Shown: positions 7,193 through 15,969 of the stretch, piece by piece
Position numbering within the stretch: the first letter of the stretch is position 1
Layout: the number at the start of each line of letters is the position of its first letter
Origin: Streptomyces paludis
GTDB taxonomy: Bacteria; Actinomycetota; Actinomycetes; Streptomycetales; Streptomycetaceae
DNA: 64,000 bases
Direction: 5' to 3'
NCBI RefSeq assembly: GCF_003344965.1
Contig: NZ_CP031194.1
Span: 7,626,001 to 7,690,000, forward strand
Program-made: the position numbers and the translations under genes
Notes under the pieces: model-generated
Told to the model about the DNA's origin: nothing
The model's input: only the letters and a program-made list of their open reading frames with translations
Databases searched by the model: none

Positions 7193-10105
7193 GTGGAGTT
7201 CCGGTTGCTCGGTGGGGTGGAGGCGTGGTCGGACGCCGGTCCGGTGGTGCTCGGGCCGGCCCGGCAGCGGGCGGTGCTGGCCGCGCTGCTGATGGACGCC
7301 AACCGGCCGGTGCGGGTGGAGCAGCTGGTGTACCGGGTGTGGGGGGACGGGCCGCCGCGGCGGGCGCGGGAGACCCTGTACGGCTATGTGTCCCGGCTGC
7401 GCCGTCTGCTGCCGGGGGCGATCGCCCGGGGGCCGGGGGGCTATGTGCTCACGGCCGACGAGCCTAAGGTCGATGTGCACCGTTTCCACCGGCTCCTCGG
7501 TCCGGCCCGGCAGGCCGACGACCGGGCGGCGGTGGCGCTCTTCCAGGAGGCGCTGGCCCTGTGGCGGGGGGAGCCGTTTCCCGGCGCCGACACCCCCTGG
7601 TTCAACGCCGCCCGCGACACGCTGCGTTCCGTACGGTGGGCCGCCGAACTGGACTGCGCCGACGTACGGCTGAGACTCGGCGAACACGCCGCGCTGCTGT
7701 CCCTGCTCGCCGAACGCGGGGCCGCCCGCCCGCTGGACGAGCGGCTGGCCGCACAGTACATGCTCGCCCTGTACCGCTGCGGCCGGCAGGCCGACGCCCT
7801 CGCCCACTACCGGCGCCTGCGCGGCCTGCTCGCCGGGGAACTCGGCATCGATCCGGGGGAGAAGGCGCGGCGTCTGCACGAGGCGATCCTCCGGGGCGAC
7901 ACGGAGCTGAGCGCACCGGCCGCCGGGGCCGGCCCAGGGGGCGGGGCCGGGGCCGGGACCACGCAGAGGGCGAGGGTCGCGGGCAATCATCTCCCCCGGG
8001 ATCTGGCCGACTTCACCGGACGGGAGCGGGAGATCGGCCGGCTGGCGGCCTGCGCGGACGAGGGGGCGGCCGTTCTCGCGGTCGACGGGATGGCCGGTGT
8101 GGGCAAGACCTCCCTGACCGTGCACGCCGGGCATCTGCTCGCCGGCCGGTTTCCCGACGGGCAGCTGTTCGTGGACCTCCAGGGTCACAGCGAGGGCAAG
8201 CCGCCGCTGGCTCCGGCGCAGGCCCTGGAAGTCCTGCTGGGCCAGCTGGGGATCGCGGCGGCCACGGGCGCGGAGGCGCGCTGGCGGGCGGAGACCGCGG
8301 GCCTGCGGCTTCTGGTGGTCCTCGACAACGCCGCCGACGAGGCGCAGGTGGCGCCGTTGCTGCCGGCCGGTCCCGGGCTGACGATCGTGACGAGCAGGGC
8401 CAGACTCCTCGGCCTCGACGCGGGCCGGCCGCTCTCCCTGGCGGTACTGGCCGAGGAGGCCGCCACGGCCCTCCTCGCGGGCATCGTGGGCATCGACAGG
8501 GCGGCCGCCGAACCGGAGGCGGTGTCACGGATCGTACGGCTGTGCGCGGGCCTGCCCCTGGCGCTCCGGCTGTCCGGCGCCCGGCTGGCGCACCGCACCG
8601 CGTGGCCCGTCGGATATCTGGCGGCGCGGCTCTCCGAGGCGCAACGGCTGCTGCCGGAGCTGTCGTTCGCCGGCCGGGGGGTGGCGCTGGCGTTCAGGAT
8701 GTCGTACGGGCAGCTGCCGCCGGGCGACCAGCGGGTCTTCCAGGCGCTGGGGCAGCACCCGGGCGCGGACGCGGACGTCGCCGTGGTCGCGGTGATGGCG
8801 GGCCTGCCGGTGAGGGACGCCGATGACGCCCTGCAAAGGCTGGTGGACGCGCATCTCGCGGAGGAGCCCGTGCCCGGCCGCTACCGCCAGCACGATCTGC
8901 TGCGGCACTACGCCCGCGGTCTGTCCGGGGACGGAGCGACGGTCGAGCGGATGCTCGGCCACTACCTGACGGCCGTGACGGAGTGCGCCGTCCTGGGCGG
9001 CGCCGGCCGCGCCGCGGACGCCGGGACGCACCGTACGCGGCGGTGGCTGGCGGCCGAGAAGGCCAACGTCCTCGCCGCGACGCGCTACGCGGCCTCCCAG
9101 GGACGCGACGAGTACGCGTGGCGGCTGGCCGTGATGCTGTGGCGGTCACTGGCCCGCGACCCGGCGAGCGACTCGGTCGCATCGCTCGAACAGGGGCTGT
9201 CGGCGGCCCGGGAGGCGGCCGACGGCGGTGAGGCGCTGCTGAGCACCCTGCTCGCGCTGGCGCACTGGTCGGCCGGGCGCAGCCGGCTCGCGCGGGACCA
9301 TCTGGCAGCCGCGGCGACGCTGTACGACGACCCCGAGTCGCGCGCCCATGTCCTCGCGCTGCTCGGCCTGGTGCACCTGTCGCACGGCGCCCACACGGCG
9401 GCGGAGGAGCACGCGGAGCGGGCGTTCGCCGCACTCGGGAAGCTCGGCTCGCTGTCCCCGCTGGGGCTCGACGCGAAGATCATCACCTACTGGACACGCG
9501 GTGTCGTACGGGGTGTGCGCGGCGAGGACGAGTCCGCCCTCGCGTATCTGCGGGCGGCGCACGCCGGCTGCGGGGAGCTGGGCAACCAGATCAGCCCCGA
9601 CGACCACGTCCTGACCGCCCTCGCCCGCTGCCTCCTCGCCCTCGGCGGCCACGAGGAGGCCCGCGGCCATCTCGAACGGGCCCGCGACGTCCGGCGGCGG
9701 ATCGGTGACCGGACCGGCGAGGGCGAGGTGCTGGTGCTCCTGGGCATGGCCCGGCTGGCCCAGGGACACCCCGACGACGCGGCGGCGACGCAGCGGTCGG
9801 CCCTGCGGATGCTGGCGGGCGACGACCGGCTCCAGGCGTACGCCCGTATCGAACTCGGCCGGACACTGGCCGCGTCCGGACAGCCGGGCGCGGCGGTCGA
9901 GGAGTACGGCCGCGCGCTCGAACTCGCCGCGCGGGGAGGCCACTTGCACGAGGAGGCGCACGCACACCACGAACTGGCGCGGGCGCTGACCGCCGTCGAT
10001 CCGCCGGCGGCCGAGGGGCATCACCGCGCAGCGGCGGAGATCTTCACCCGGCTGGGTGTCCGGAGCCGGATGCCCCTGCCGCATCTGCGCCCGGCCGGCT
10101 GGTAG
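7193..10105 (+). CDS. AfsR/SARP-family transcriptional regulator (BTAD, NB-ARC, TPR)
   Basis: A 970-residue regulator. An N-terminal OmpR-like winged helix (about 1-95; [14 protein letters not shown], then YGYVSRLRRLLP) is followed by a bacterial transcriptional activation domain (about 100-245; LDERLAAQYMLALYRCGRQADAL). A nucleotide-binding NB-ARC module with P-loop GMAGVGKTSL begins at about residue 299, and TPR-like helices fill residues 560-960. Large SARPs of this layout activate specialised-metabolite promoters and may be ATP- and phosphorylation-responsive. GTG 7193 is chosen because GGAGGAGGGGG precedes it and the protein then starts exactly at the MEFRLLG fold; the frame is open 13 codons further up. 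It converges on cchA across a hairpin, so a role in siderophore control is only positional inference. Confidence 0.88.
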   Translation: MEFRLLGGVEAWSDAGPVVLGPARQRAVLAALLMDANRPVRVEQLVYRVWGDGPPRRARETLYGYVSRLRRLLPGAIARGPGGYVLTADEPKVDVHRFHRLLGPARQADDRAAVALFQEALALWRGEPFPGADTPWFNAARDTLRSVRWAAELDCADVRLRLGEHAALLSLLAERGAARPLDERLAAQYMLALYRCGRQADALAHYRRLRGLLAGELGIDPGEKARRLHEAILRGDTELSAPAAGAGPGGGAGAGTTQRARVAGNHLPRDLADFTGREREIGRLAACADEGAAVLAVDGMAGVGKTSLTVHAGHLLAGRFPDGQLFVDLQGHSEGKPPLAPAQALEVLLGQLGIAAATGAEARWRAETAGLRLLVVLDNAADEAQVAPLLPAGPGLTIVTSRARLLGLDAGRPLSLAVLAEEAATALLAGIVGIDRAAAEPEAVSRIVRLCAGLPLALRLSGARLAHRTAWPVGYLAARLSEAQRLLPELSFAGRGVALAFRMSYGQLPPGDQRVFQALGQHPGADADVAVVAVMAGLPVRDADDALQRLVDAHLAEEPVPGRYRQHDLLRHYARGLSGDGATVERMLGHYLTAVTECAVLGGAGRAADAGTHRTRRWLAAEKANVLAATRYAASQGRDEYAWRLAVMLWRSLARDPASDSVASLEQGLSAAREAADGGEALLSTLLALAHWSAGRSRLARDHLAAAATLYDDPESRAHVLALLGLVHLSHGAHTAAEEHAERAFAALGKLGSLSPLGLDAKIITYWTRGVVRGVRGEDESALAYLRAAHAGCGELGNQISPDDHVLTALARCLLALGGHEEARGHLERARDVRRRIGDRTGEGEVLVLLGMARLAQGHPDDAAATQRSALRMLAGDDRLQAYARIELGRTLAASGQPGAAVEEYGRALELAARGGHLHEEAHAHHELARALTAVDPPAAEGHHRAAAEIFTRLGVRSRMPLPHLRPAGW

Positions 10106-10114
10106 ACACCGGCC

Positions 10115-10131
10115 GGAGCGCGCGGCGCTCC
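10115..10131. terminator. Bidirectional hairpin between SARP gene and cchA
   Basis: GGAGCGC and GCGCTCC form a 7-bp perfect stem with a 3-base loop in the 40-bp gap between two convergent genes. It is a candidate shared terminator. Confidence 0.5.
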
Positions 10132-10145
10132 CCGCGCGCCGGGGG

Positions 10146-11093
10146 TCACCGGCGGTCGGTCAGATATCCGCCCATCGAGGTGAAGTACTCCGCCGCGGGC
10201 AGCTCCCGGCCGTCCTCGGTCCGTACCCGGGTGAGGGCCAGGCCGTGGTTGCGGCCGGTGCGGGCGTCGGCTCCGGCGACGATCACCACACCGTCGCCCT
10301 CGCGGTAGAAGATCCGGCCGGGCGTACCGCCGTAGCGGCTTTGCGACACGACCGCGGCGAGCACTTCGAGCCGCTTGCCCCTGTGGAAGGTGAAGGCGCT
10401 GGGGTACGGCTCCGACTGGGCGCGGACCAGGCGTGCGAGGTCCTCGGCCGGCCAGTTCCAGTCGATGCGGATGTCCTCGGCGGACCGCTTGTGGAAGAAG
10501 CTCGCCCGGGAGCGGTCCTGCGGGGTGAACTCCGTCTGCCCGGCGGCGATGAGGGCGAGCGCGCCGACGGTGACCGGGGCGATGAGACCGACCGTCTTGT
10601 GGAAGAGGTCGGTGGCGGTGTCCGCCGGGCCGACCGGGACCGCCTCCTGCCGGACGATGTCACCGGCGTCGAGTTCGTCGTTCATCATGTGCGCGGTGAC
10701 GCCGACCTCGCTCTCGCCGTTGATCAGCGCCCAGATCAGCGGCGAGAAGCCGGCGTACTTCGGCAGCAGCGAGTCGTGCACGTTCAGGGTGCCGTGGCGG
10801 GGAAGGCCGAAGATCCGCGGCGGCAGCCACGTCCGCCAGTTGTTGGCGACGATGATGTCCGGGCCGGCCTCCTTGAGGCGTTCGAACAGCTCGTCGTCGT
10901 CGGGACGGTTGCGGATCAGTACGGGGATGCCGTGCTCCTCGGCGAGATCGGCGACGGAGTCGCTCCAGATCTTCTCGTACGCGTGCTCGCTCCGGGGGTG
11001 CGTCACGACCAGCACCACCTCGTGCTCGGAGTCCAGGAGGGCTTTCAGGGTCCGGTGCCCCCAGGTCTGGTAACCGAACATGACCACGCGCAT
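10146..11093 (-). CDS. cchA: Coelichelin biosynthesis formyltransferase CchA
   Basis: A 315-residue methionyl-tRNA-formyltransferase-like protein. The N-terminal formyl-transferase domain carries NVHDSLLPKYAGFSPL, matching the HxSLLPKYxG 10-formyl-tetrahydrofolate signature, with the catalytic Asn in VANNW and Asp in LDAGDIV. A C-terminal Formyl_trans_C-like domain follows from about residue 205. It formylates delta-N-hydroxy-ornithine to give the formyl-hydroxamate iron ligand. It is the first gene of the locus, divergent from cchB, with GAGGAGG before the ATG and an iron box at 11132-11150 about 40 bases upstream. Identity rests on both the domain and the full cchA-K gene order. Confidence 0.93.
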   Translation of the reverse strand: MRVVMFGYQTWGHRTLKALLDSEHEVVLVVTHPRSEHAYEKIWSDSVADLAEEHGIPVLIRNRPDDDELFERLKEAGPDIIVANNWRTWLPPRIFGLPRHGTLNVHDSLLPKYAGFSPLIWALINGESEVGVTAHMMNDELDAGDIVRQEAVPVGPADTATDLFHKTVGLIAPVTVGALALIAAGQTEFTPQDRSRASFFHKRSAEDIRIDWNWPAEDLARLVRAQSEPYPSAFTFHRGKRLEVLAAVVSQSRYGGTPGRIFYREGDGVVIVAGADARTGRNHGLALTRVRTEDGRELPAAEYFTSMGGYLTDRR

Positions 11094-11131
11094 GGGGTTC
11101 CTCCTCGGGGCGGGGATAGACCGGCGGCAAG

Positions 11132-11150
11132 TAAAGCAAGGCTGGCCTTA
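11132..11150. promoter_or_regulatory. Iron box (DmdR/IdeR-like) upstream of cchA
   Basis: A 19-mer matching the TTAGGTTAGGCTAACCTAA iron-box consensus at 12 of 19 positions, including the AGGCT core. It lies 39 bases upstream of the cchA start, where Fe(II)-DmdR1 repression would be expected. Confidence 0.65.
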
Positions 11151-11225
11151 CCGCACAACGGGGCTGTTTCCGGAACCAGTTGACGATCACGGTCGCCGGA
11201 TGACCCCGCTGACGCTATTGCGCGA

Positions 11226-11244
11226 TTAGCTTAGCCTCGCCTAA
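11226..11244. promoter_or_regulatory. Iron box upstream of cchB
   Basis: TTAGCTTAGCCTCGCCTAA matches the iron-box consensus in at least 15 of 19 positions and keeps both TTAG and CCTAA ends. It is the best match in the window and lies 88 bases before the cchB ATG, in the cchA-cchB divergent gap. Confidence 0.82.
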
Positions 11245-11332
11245 GTTCGACTGGGCTGATTCGTCGGTGTGTCCGCCTTTCCGTACTTTCCTCCACGCCG
11301 GGCAGGCGGCTTTCCCGTACAAGGGGAGTGAC

Positions 11333-12724
11333 ATGGCACAGGTTCTTCGCGATGACGCACCACCGGTCCACGACCTCATCGGCATCGGCTTCGGCCCGTC
11401 CAATGTGGCCATGGCGATCGCGCTCAGTGAACACGCGGCACACACCGGCGGGCAGGAGCCGGTCACCGCGCACTTCTTCGAACAGCAGCCGGACTTCGGC
11501 TGGCACCGCGGCATGCTGATCGACGACGCCACCATGCAGGTGTCCTTCCTCAAGGACCTGGTGACGCTCCGGAACCCGGCCAGCGAGTTCAGCTTCCTCT
11601 GCTATCTGCGGAGCAAGGACCGGCTGATCGACTTCATCAACCACAAGAACCTCTTCCCGCTGCGGGTGGAGTTCCACGACTACTTCGAGTGGGCCGCGGC
11701 CAAGGTCGACGACATGGTCTCCTACGGCCACGAGGTCGTCTCCGTCGTGCCCGTCACCGACGGCGGCACCGTGGAGTACCTGGACGTGACCGTCCGCTCC
11801 GGGGCGGGCCTCACCGTGCACCGGGCCCGCAACCTGGTCATCGGGACCGGGCTGCGCCCCCTCATGCCGGACGGTGTGGAGCGCGGCGCCCGCGTCTGGC
11901 ACACCTCGGACCTGCTGCGGAGGATCGGGGAGCTGGACGGCACCTCGCCCGCGCGGTTCATCGTCGTGGGCGCCGGACAGAGCGCCGCCGAGAACGTCGC
12001 CCATCTCCACCGCCGCTTCCCCCGGGCCGAGGTCTGCGCGGTCTTCTCCCGCTACGGCTACAGCCCCGCCGACGACAGCGGCTTCGCCAACCGGATCTTC
12101 GACCCCGGGGCCGTCGACGACTACTTCGCCGCGCCCGAGAGCGTCAAGGCCCGGCTGATGGCCTACCACGGCAACACCAACTACTCCGTGGTGGACATCG
12201 ATCTGATCGACGACCTGTACCGGCGGATGTACCAGGAGAAGGTGCTCGGCACCGAACGGCTGCGGTTCCTCAACGTGTCCCGGGTCACCGATGTCGAGGA
12301 GACGCCCGGCGGTGTGCGCGCCACCGTGAAGTCCCTCGTCACGGGGGAGGAAACCCCCCTGGAGGCCGATGTCGTGGTGTTCGCCACCGGCTACCGCCCC
12401 GCCGACCCCCTCGGCCTCCTCGGCGAGGTCGCCGGGCGCTGCCCGCGCGACGACGGGGGCCGCGTCCGTGTCGAGCGCGACTACCGGGTCACCACGGACC
12501 CCGCGCTGCGCTGTGGAATCTACTTACAGGGCGGTACGGAACACACGCACGGCATCACCACGTCGCTGCTGTCCAACACGGCGATCCGGGTCGGTGAGAT
12601 CCTGGACTCGCTGCTGGAGCGGAGGGCCAAGTCAACCGCCTCCGAGGACCGGGCGGTACACACCGTCCTGGCGCGCGACGAGACCGAACGGCCGCGTGTC
12701 CGCGCGGTGGATCACAGAGGGTAA
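11333..12724 (+). CDS. cchB: L-ornithine N5-monooxygenase CchB
   Basis: A 463-residue FAD/NADPH-dependent N-hydroxylating monooxygenase. GIGFGPSNVAMAIAL near residue 18 is the FAD site, and SFLKDLVTLRNPASEFSFLCYL is a hallmark of ornithine/lysine hydroxylases. VVGAGQSAAENVAHL is the NADPH Rossmann motif and FATGYRPADPL the closing ATGY motif. It converts L-ornithine to delta-N-hydroxy-ornithine, the first committed step for all three hydroxamate or formyl-hydroxamate units. ATG 11333 follows AAGGGGAG. It is divergent from cchA and heads the cchB-cchE transcription unit. Confidence 0.95.
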   Translation: MAQVLRDDAPPVHDLIGIGFGPSNVAMAIALSEHAAHTGGQEPVTAHFFEQQPDFGWHRGMLIDDATMQVSFLKDLVTLRNPASEFSFLCYLRSKDRLIDFINHKNLFPLRVEFHDYFEWAAAKVDDMVSYGHEVVSVVPVTDGGTVEYLDVTVRSGAGLTVHRARNLVIGTGLRPLMPDGVERGARVWHTSDLLRRIGELDGTSPARFIVVGAGQSAAENVAHLHRRFPRAEVCAVFSRYGYSPADDSGFANRIFDPGAVDDYFAAPESVKARLMAYHGNTNYSVVDIDLIDDLYRRMYQEKVLGTERLRFLNVSRVTDVEETPGGVRATVKSLVTGEETPLEADVVVFATGYRPADPLGLLGEVAGRCPRDDGGRVRVERDYRVTTDPALRCGIYLQGGTEHTHGITTSLLSNTAIRVGEILDSLLERRAKSTASEDRAVHTVLARDETERPRVRAVDHRG

Positions 12725-12735
12725 CGTACGTCGAC

Positions 12736-13794
12736 ATGTGCACGACTGCAGTGGAGCGCCCCGTGCCGCGGGGTGTGACGGGGGCCCGCCGCAAGCGGGT
12801 GGTGGGACTGGGCGCGCTGGTGGTGGTCCTCGTGATCGCCGCCGCGGTGTCCTTGGCCGTGGGCGCCGGCGCGCTGAGTCCGGCCGAGGTCTGGCACGGG
12901 CTGTTCGCGGCCCCGGACCCGGACCAGCGGCTCACCGGGATCAGACTGATCATGTGGACCGTACGGGTGCCCCGGACGGTGCTCGCGATCGTCGCGGGCA
13001 TCGCCCTGGGCGTCGGCGGCGCGCTGATCCAGGGGTACACCCGCAACCCGATAGCCGACACGGGGCTGTTGGGGGTGAACTCCGGAGCCTCGTTCGCCGT
13101 GGTGCTGGTGATCGCCGTGTTCGGCTTCACCGACCCGTTCCAGTACGTCTGGTTCGCCTTCGTGGGGGCGGCCGTCGCCGGGGTCGTCGTCTTCGGTCTC
13201 GCGAGCATCGGCCGGGGGGCGGGCAACCCGCTGACACTGGCCCTGGCCGGACAGGGCATCACGGTGTTCCTCGCGGCGATGACCACGGCGGTCTCCCTGA
13301 CCGACCAGAAGTCGCTGAACGCGCTGCGGTTCTGGAACTCCGGTTCCGTGGCCGGGGTGGGATTCGATGTCATCTGGCCGGTGACCGCGTTCATCGCGAC
13401 CGGACTCGTCCTGACACTGATCACCCTGCCGGCCCTCAACCTGCTCAACCTGGGCGACGACATGGCGCGGGGGCTGGGCGTGAACGTCGCACTGAGCCGG
13501 ACCATCGGTGTCGTCGCGATCACCCTGCTGGCGGGCGCGGCCACCGCGGCGTGCGGGCCCATCGCGTTTCTCGGGCTGATGGTGGCCCATGTCGCCCGCT
13601 ATCTGACCGGTCCCGACTACCGCTGGCTGGTGCCGTACGCCGGTCTGCTCGGCGCCGTCGTCCTGCTGGTCTGCGACATCGTGGGGCGCCTGGTGGTGCG
13701 GCCGGGCGAGCTGGACGCGGGCATCGTGGTGGCGCTCCTGGGCGCTCCGTTCTTCGCGGTTCTGGTGTGGCGGGGAAAGTTCAGGAGCGCGTGA
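12736..13794 (+). CDS. cchC: Ferric-siderophore ABC permease CchC (FecCD family)
   Basis: A 352-residue FecCD/BtuC-type permease with about nine to ten hydrophobic segments. Family signatures include VRVPRTVLAIVAGIALGVGGALIQGYTRNPIADTGLLGVNSGA split across the second and third helices, and the GDDMARGLGV cytoplasmic segment that contacts the ATPase. It pairs with CchD to import ferric coelichelin. The ATG lies 11 bases after the cchB stop, and the stop overlaps a possible GTG of cchD. Confidence 0.92.
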   Translation: MCTTAVERPVPRGVTGARRKRVVGLGALVVVLVIAAAVSLAVGAGALSPAEVWHGLFAAPDPDQRLTGIRLIMWTVRVPRTVLAIVAGIALGVGGALIQGYTRNPIADTGLLGVNSGASFAVVLVIAVFGFTDPFQYVWFAFVGAAVAGVVVFGLASIGRGAGNPLTLALAGQGITVFLAAMTTAVSLTDQKSLNALRFWNSGSVAGVGFDVIWPVTAFIATGLVLTLITLPALNLLNLGDDMARGLGVNVALSRTIGVVAITLLAGAATAACGPIAFLGLMVAHVARYLTGPDYRWLVPYAGLLGAVVLLVCDIVGRLVVRPGELDAGIVVALLGAPFFAVLVWRGKFRSA

Positions 13795-13859
13795 CCAGGA
13801 CACCGGAGCGGGTGTACGGGAGCGGGGCGCAGCAGCGGGTGAACGGGGCGCGGGAGCGG

Positions 13860-14927
13860 ATGAACAGCACGGACATGAACATATCGGTGGCGCCCGGCGT
13901 CCGGTTCGGCCGGATGTCGTTCGTCTGGCGGCCCTGGCTCGTGCTGGTCACACTCCTGCTGGTGGCGGCCAACTTCCTGGTGTTCGCGCTCTCCATCAGC
14001 GTCGGGGACTTCTCCATCGGCCTGTCCCGGGTGATCGCCACGATCCTCGGCGGGGGCGAACAGGTCGACGCGTTCGTGGTCATGGATCTGCGGATGCCGC
14101 GCGCCCTGGCGGGTCTCGTCGTGGGCATCGCGCTGGGGATGTCGGGGGCGATCACCCAGTCCGTCGTACGCAATCCGCTCGCCAGCCCGGACATTCTGGG
14201 GATCACCGGCGGGGCCGGCATGGTCGCGGTGTTCCTGGTGACCGTGTCGGGCGGGGCCGCCGCGGCGGTCGTCGGCTCGGTGGGCCTGTCCGCGGCGGCG
14301 CTGGTGGGCGGTCTCGGTACGGGGCTGCTGGTGTACTTCCTGGCCTGGCGGCGTGGCGTCGACGGCTTCCGGCTCATCCTCATCGGTATCTCGGTGAGCG
14401 CCGTGACGCAGGCCGTCACCACCTGGCTGCTGGTCTCCGCCGACATCAAGGATGTGGCCAGGGCGCAGGCGTGGCTGGTCGGTTCGCTGGACGGCCGGTC
14501 GTGGGACGAGGTCGGGGTGGCCTTCTGGTGCGCGCTCGTCCTCATCGCCGTGGTGACCGGCGCCTCGTTCCAGTTCAAGCCGATGCACCTCGGCGACGAC
14601 GTCGCCGCCGGCCTGGGCGTCCGGTACTCGGTCGTACGGGCGGTCCTGCTGCTCAGCGCCGTCCTGCTGGCGGCCGTGGCGGTGAGCGCGGCGGGCCCGG
14701 TGCCGTTCGTCGCGCTGGTGGCGCCCCAGGCGGCGATGCGTCTGACGCGGTACCCCACACCGCCGTTGGTGGCCTCGGGCCTGGTGGGATCCCTGCTGCT
14801 GATCGGCGCCGACCTGATCGCGCGTACGGCGCTGCCGGTCACCCTTCCGGTCGGCGTGGTCACGGCGGCGATCGGCGGCCCGTTCCTGGTCTATCTGCTG
14901 GTACGGGCGAACCTCCGCCAGGGGTAG
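13860..14927 (+). CDS. cchD: Ferric-siderophore ABC permease CchD (FecCD family)
   Basis: The second FecCD permease, 355 residues, with DLRMPRALAGLVVGIALGMSGAITQ, RNPLASPDILGITGGA and the GDDVAAGLGV coupling loop. It forms the membrane channel with CchC. ATG 13860 is preceded by GGGAGCGG. A GTG at 13791 overlapping the cchC stop (GTGA) would add 23 polar residues and allow coupling; the strain's true start is undecided. The protein ends about 70 bases before cchE. Confidence 0.9.
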   Translation: MNSTDMNISVAPGVRFGRMSFVWRPWLVLVTLLLVAANFLVFALSISVGDFSIGLSRVIATILGGGEQVDAFVVMDLRMPRALAGLVVGIALGMSGAITQSVVRNPLASPDILGITGGAGMVAVFLVTVSGGAAAAVVGSVGLSAAALVGGLGTGLLVYFLAWRRGVDGFRLILIGISVSAVTQAVTTWLLVSADIKDVARAQAWLVGSLDGRSWDEVGVAFWCALVLIAVVTGASFQFKPMHLGDDVAAGLGVRYSVVRAVLLLSAVLLAAVAVSAAGPVPFVALVAPQAAMRLTRYPTPPLVASGLVGSLLLIGADLIARTALPVTLPVGVVTAAIGGPFLVYLLVRANLRQG

Positions 14928-15005
14928 ATCCGGCGGGGGCGGGCCCGGCAGGAGCGGGTCCGGCAGGGGTAAGAAGGAGTGGCGTACCTATGACAAGGGG
15001 TGCTT

Positions 15006-15848
15006 GTGACCGCACAGTTCATCACCGGGACCACGTCCGCGGCCACGGACGGCCCCCGGCTCGAAGCCAGGGGCATCACGGTCGGGTACGGTGCCCGGAC
15101 CGTCATCGACGATCTCGACGTGGCGATACCGACCGGGATGATCACCACGATCATCGGCCCCAACGGCTGTGGCAAGTCGACCCTCCTGCGCACCCTGACG
15201 CGGCTGCTCCGGCCGGCCGACGGGACGGTGGTGCTGGACGGCGAGGACATCGCCGGGCTGAAGACCAGGGACGTCGCCAAGAAACTCGGCCTGCTGCCCC
15301 AGGCGCCGGTCGCGCCGGAAGGGCTGACGGTGGCCGATCTGGTCGCCCGGGGACGCCATCCACACCAGAGCTGGCTCCGGCAGTGGTCCTCGGACGACGC
15401 CGGTGTCGTCCAGCGCGCGCTCGCCATGACCGGGGTGTCCGAGCTGGCCGGCCGGCCGGTCGACTCCCTCTCCGGCGGACAGCGCCAGCGGGTCTGGATC
15501 TCGATGACCCTGGCCCAGGGCACCGATCTGCTGCTGCTGGACGAGCCGACCACCTATCTGGACCTGGCGCACGCGATCGACGTACTCGACCTGGTGGACG
15601 GGCTGCGCGAGTCGGGGCGCACCGTCGTCATGGTGCTGCACGATCTCAATCTGGCCACGCGCTACAGCGACCACCTCATCGTGATGCGGGACGGATCGAT
15701 CCTGGCGCAGGGGCACCCGCGTGAGGTGATCACCGCCGAGTCGCTGTACGAGGCGTTCGGGCTGCGTGCCCAGGTGATCGACGACCCGGTCAGTGACCGG
15801 CCGCTCATCGTGCCGATCGGCCGTGCGCATGTCCGGAGCGCTCCGTAG
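15006..15848 (+). CDS. cchE: Ferric-siderophore ABC ATPase CchE
   Basis: A 280-residue ATPase of the FepC type: Walker A GPNGCGKST, signature SGGQRQRV, Walker B LLLLDEPTTYLDL and H-loop VLHDLN. It powers CchCD import of ferric coelichelin. Start choice is awkward. GTG 15006 (or GTG 15000) has AAGGGG nearby. The strongest Shine-Dalgarno, AAGGAG at 14974, instead points to ATG 14990, which is one base out of frame. Removing one G from the GGGG run at 14997-15000 would make MTRVLVTAQ and join that ATG to the gene (see findings). Confidence 0.92.
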   Translation: MTAQFITGTTSAATDGPRLEARGITVGYGARTVIDDLDVAIPTGMITTIIGPNGCGKSTLLRTLTRLLRPADGTVVLDGEDIAGLKTRDVAKKLGLLPQAPVAPEGLTVADLVARGRHPHQSWLRQWSSDDAGVVQRALAMTGVSELAGRPVDSLSGGQRQRVWISMTLAQGTDLLLLDEPTTYLDLAHAIDVLDLVDGLRESGRTVVMVLHDLNLATRYSDHLIVMRDGSILAQGHPREVITAESLYEAFGLRAQVIDDPVSDRPLIVPIGRAHVRSAP

Positions 15849-15880
15849 ACGACGGGGGTACCGGACGGAAAATACGTAAG

Positions 15881-15899
15881 TAAGGCTAGGCTGTCCTCA
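15881..15899. promoter_or_regulatory. Iron box upstream of cchF
   Basis: TAAGGCTAGGCTGTCCTCA matches the iron-box consensus at 14 of 19 positions with an intact TAGGCT core. It lies 70 bases upstream of the cchF ATG, indicating that cchF starts its own iron-repressed transcript. Confidence 0.75.
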
Positions 15900-15969
15900 C
15901 TTGCAGGAGATAAAGTTTCTCTGCCCCGTACCGGGGCGCAATGGACAGTGTGAAAGCAGGGGGTTCGGG

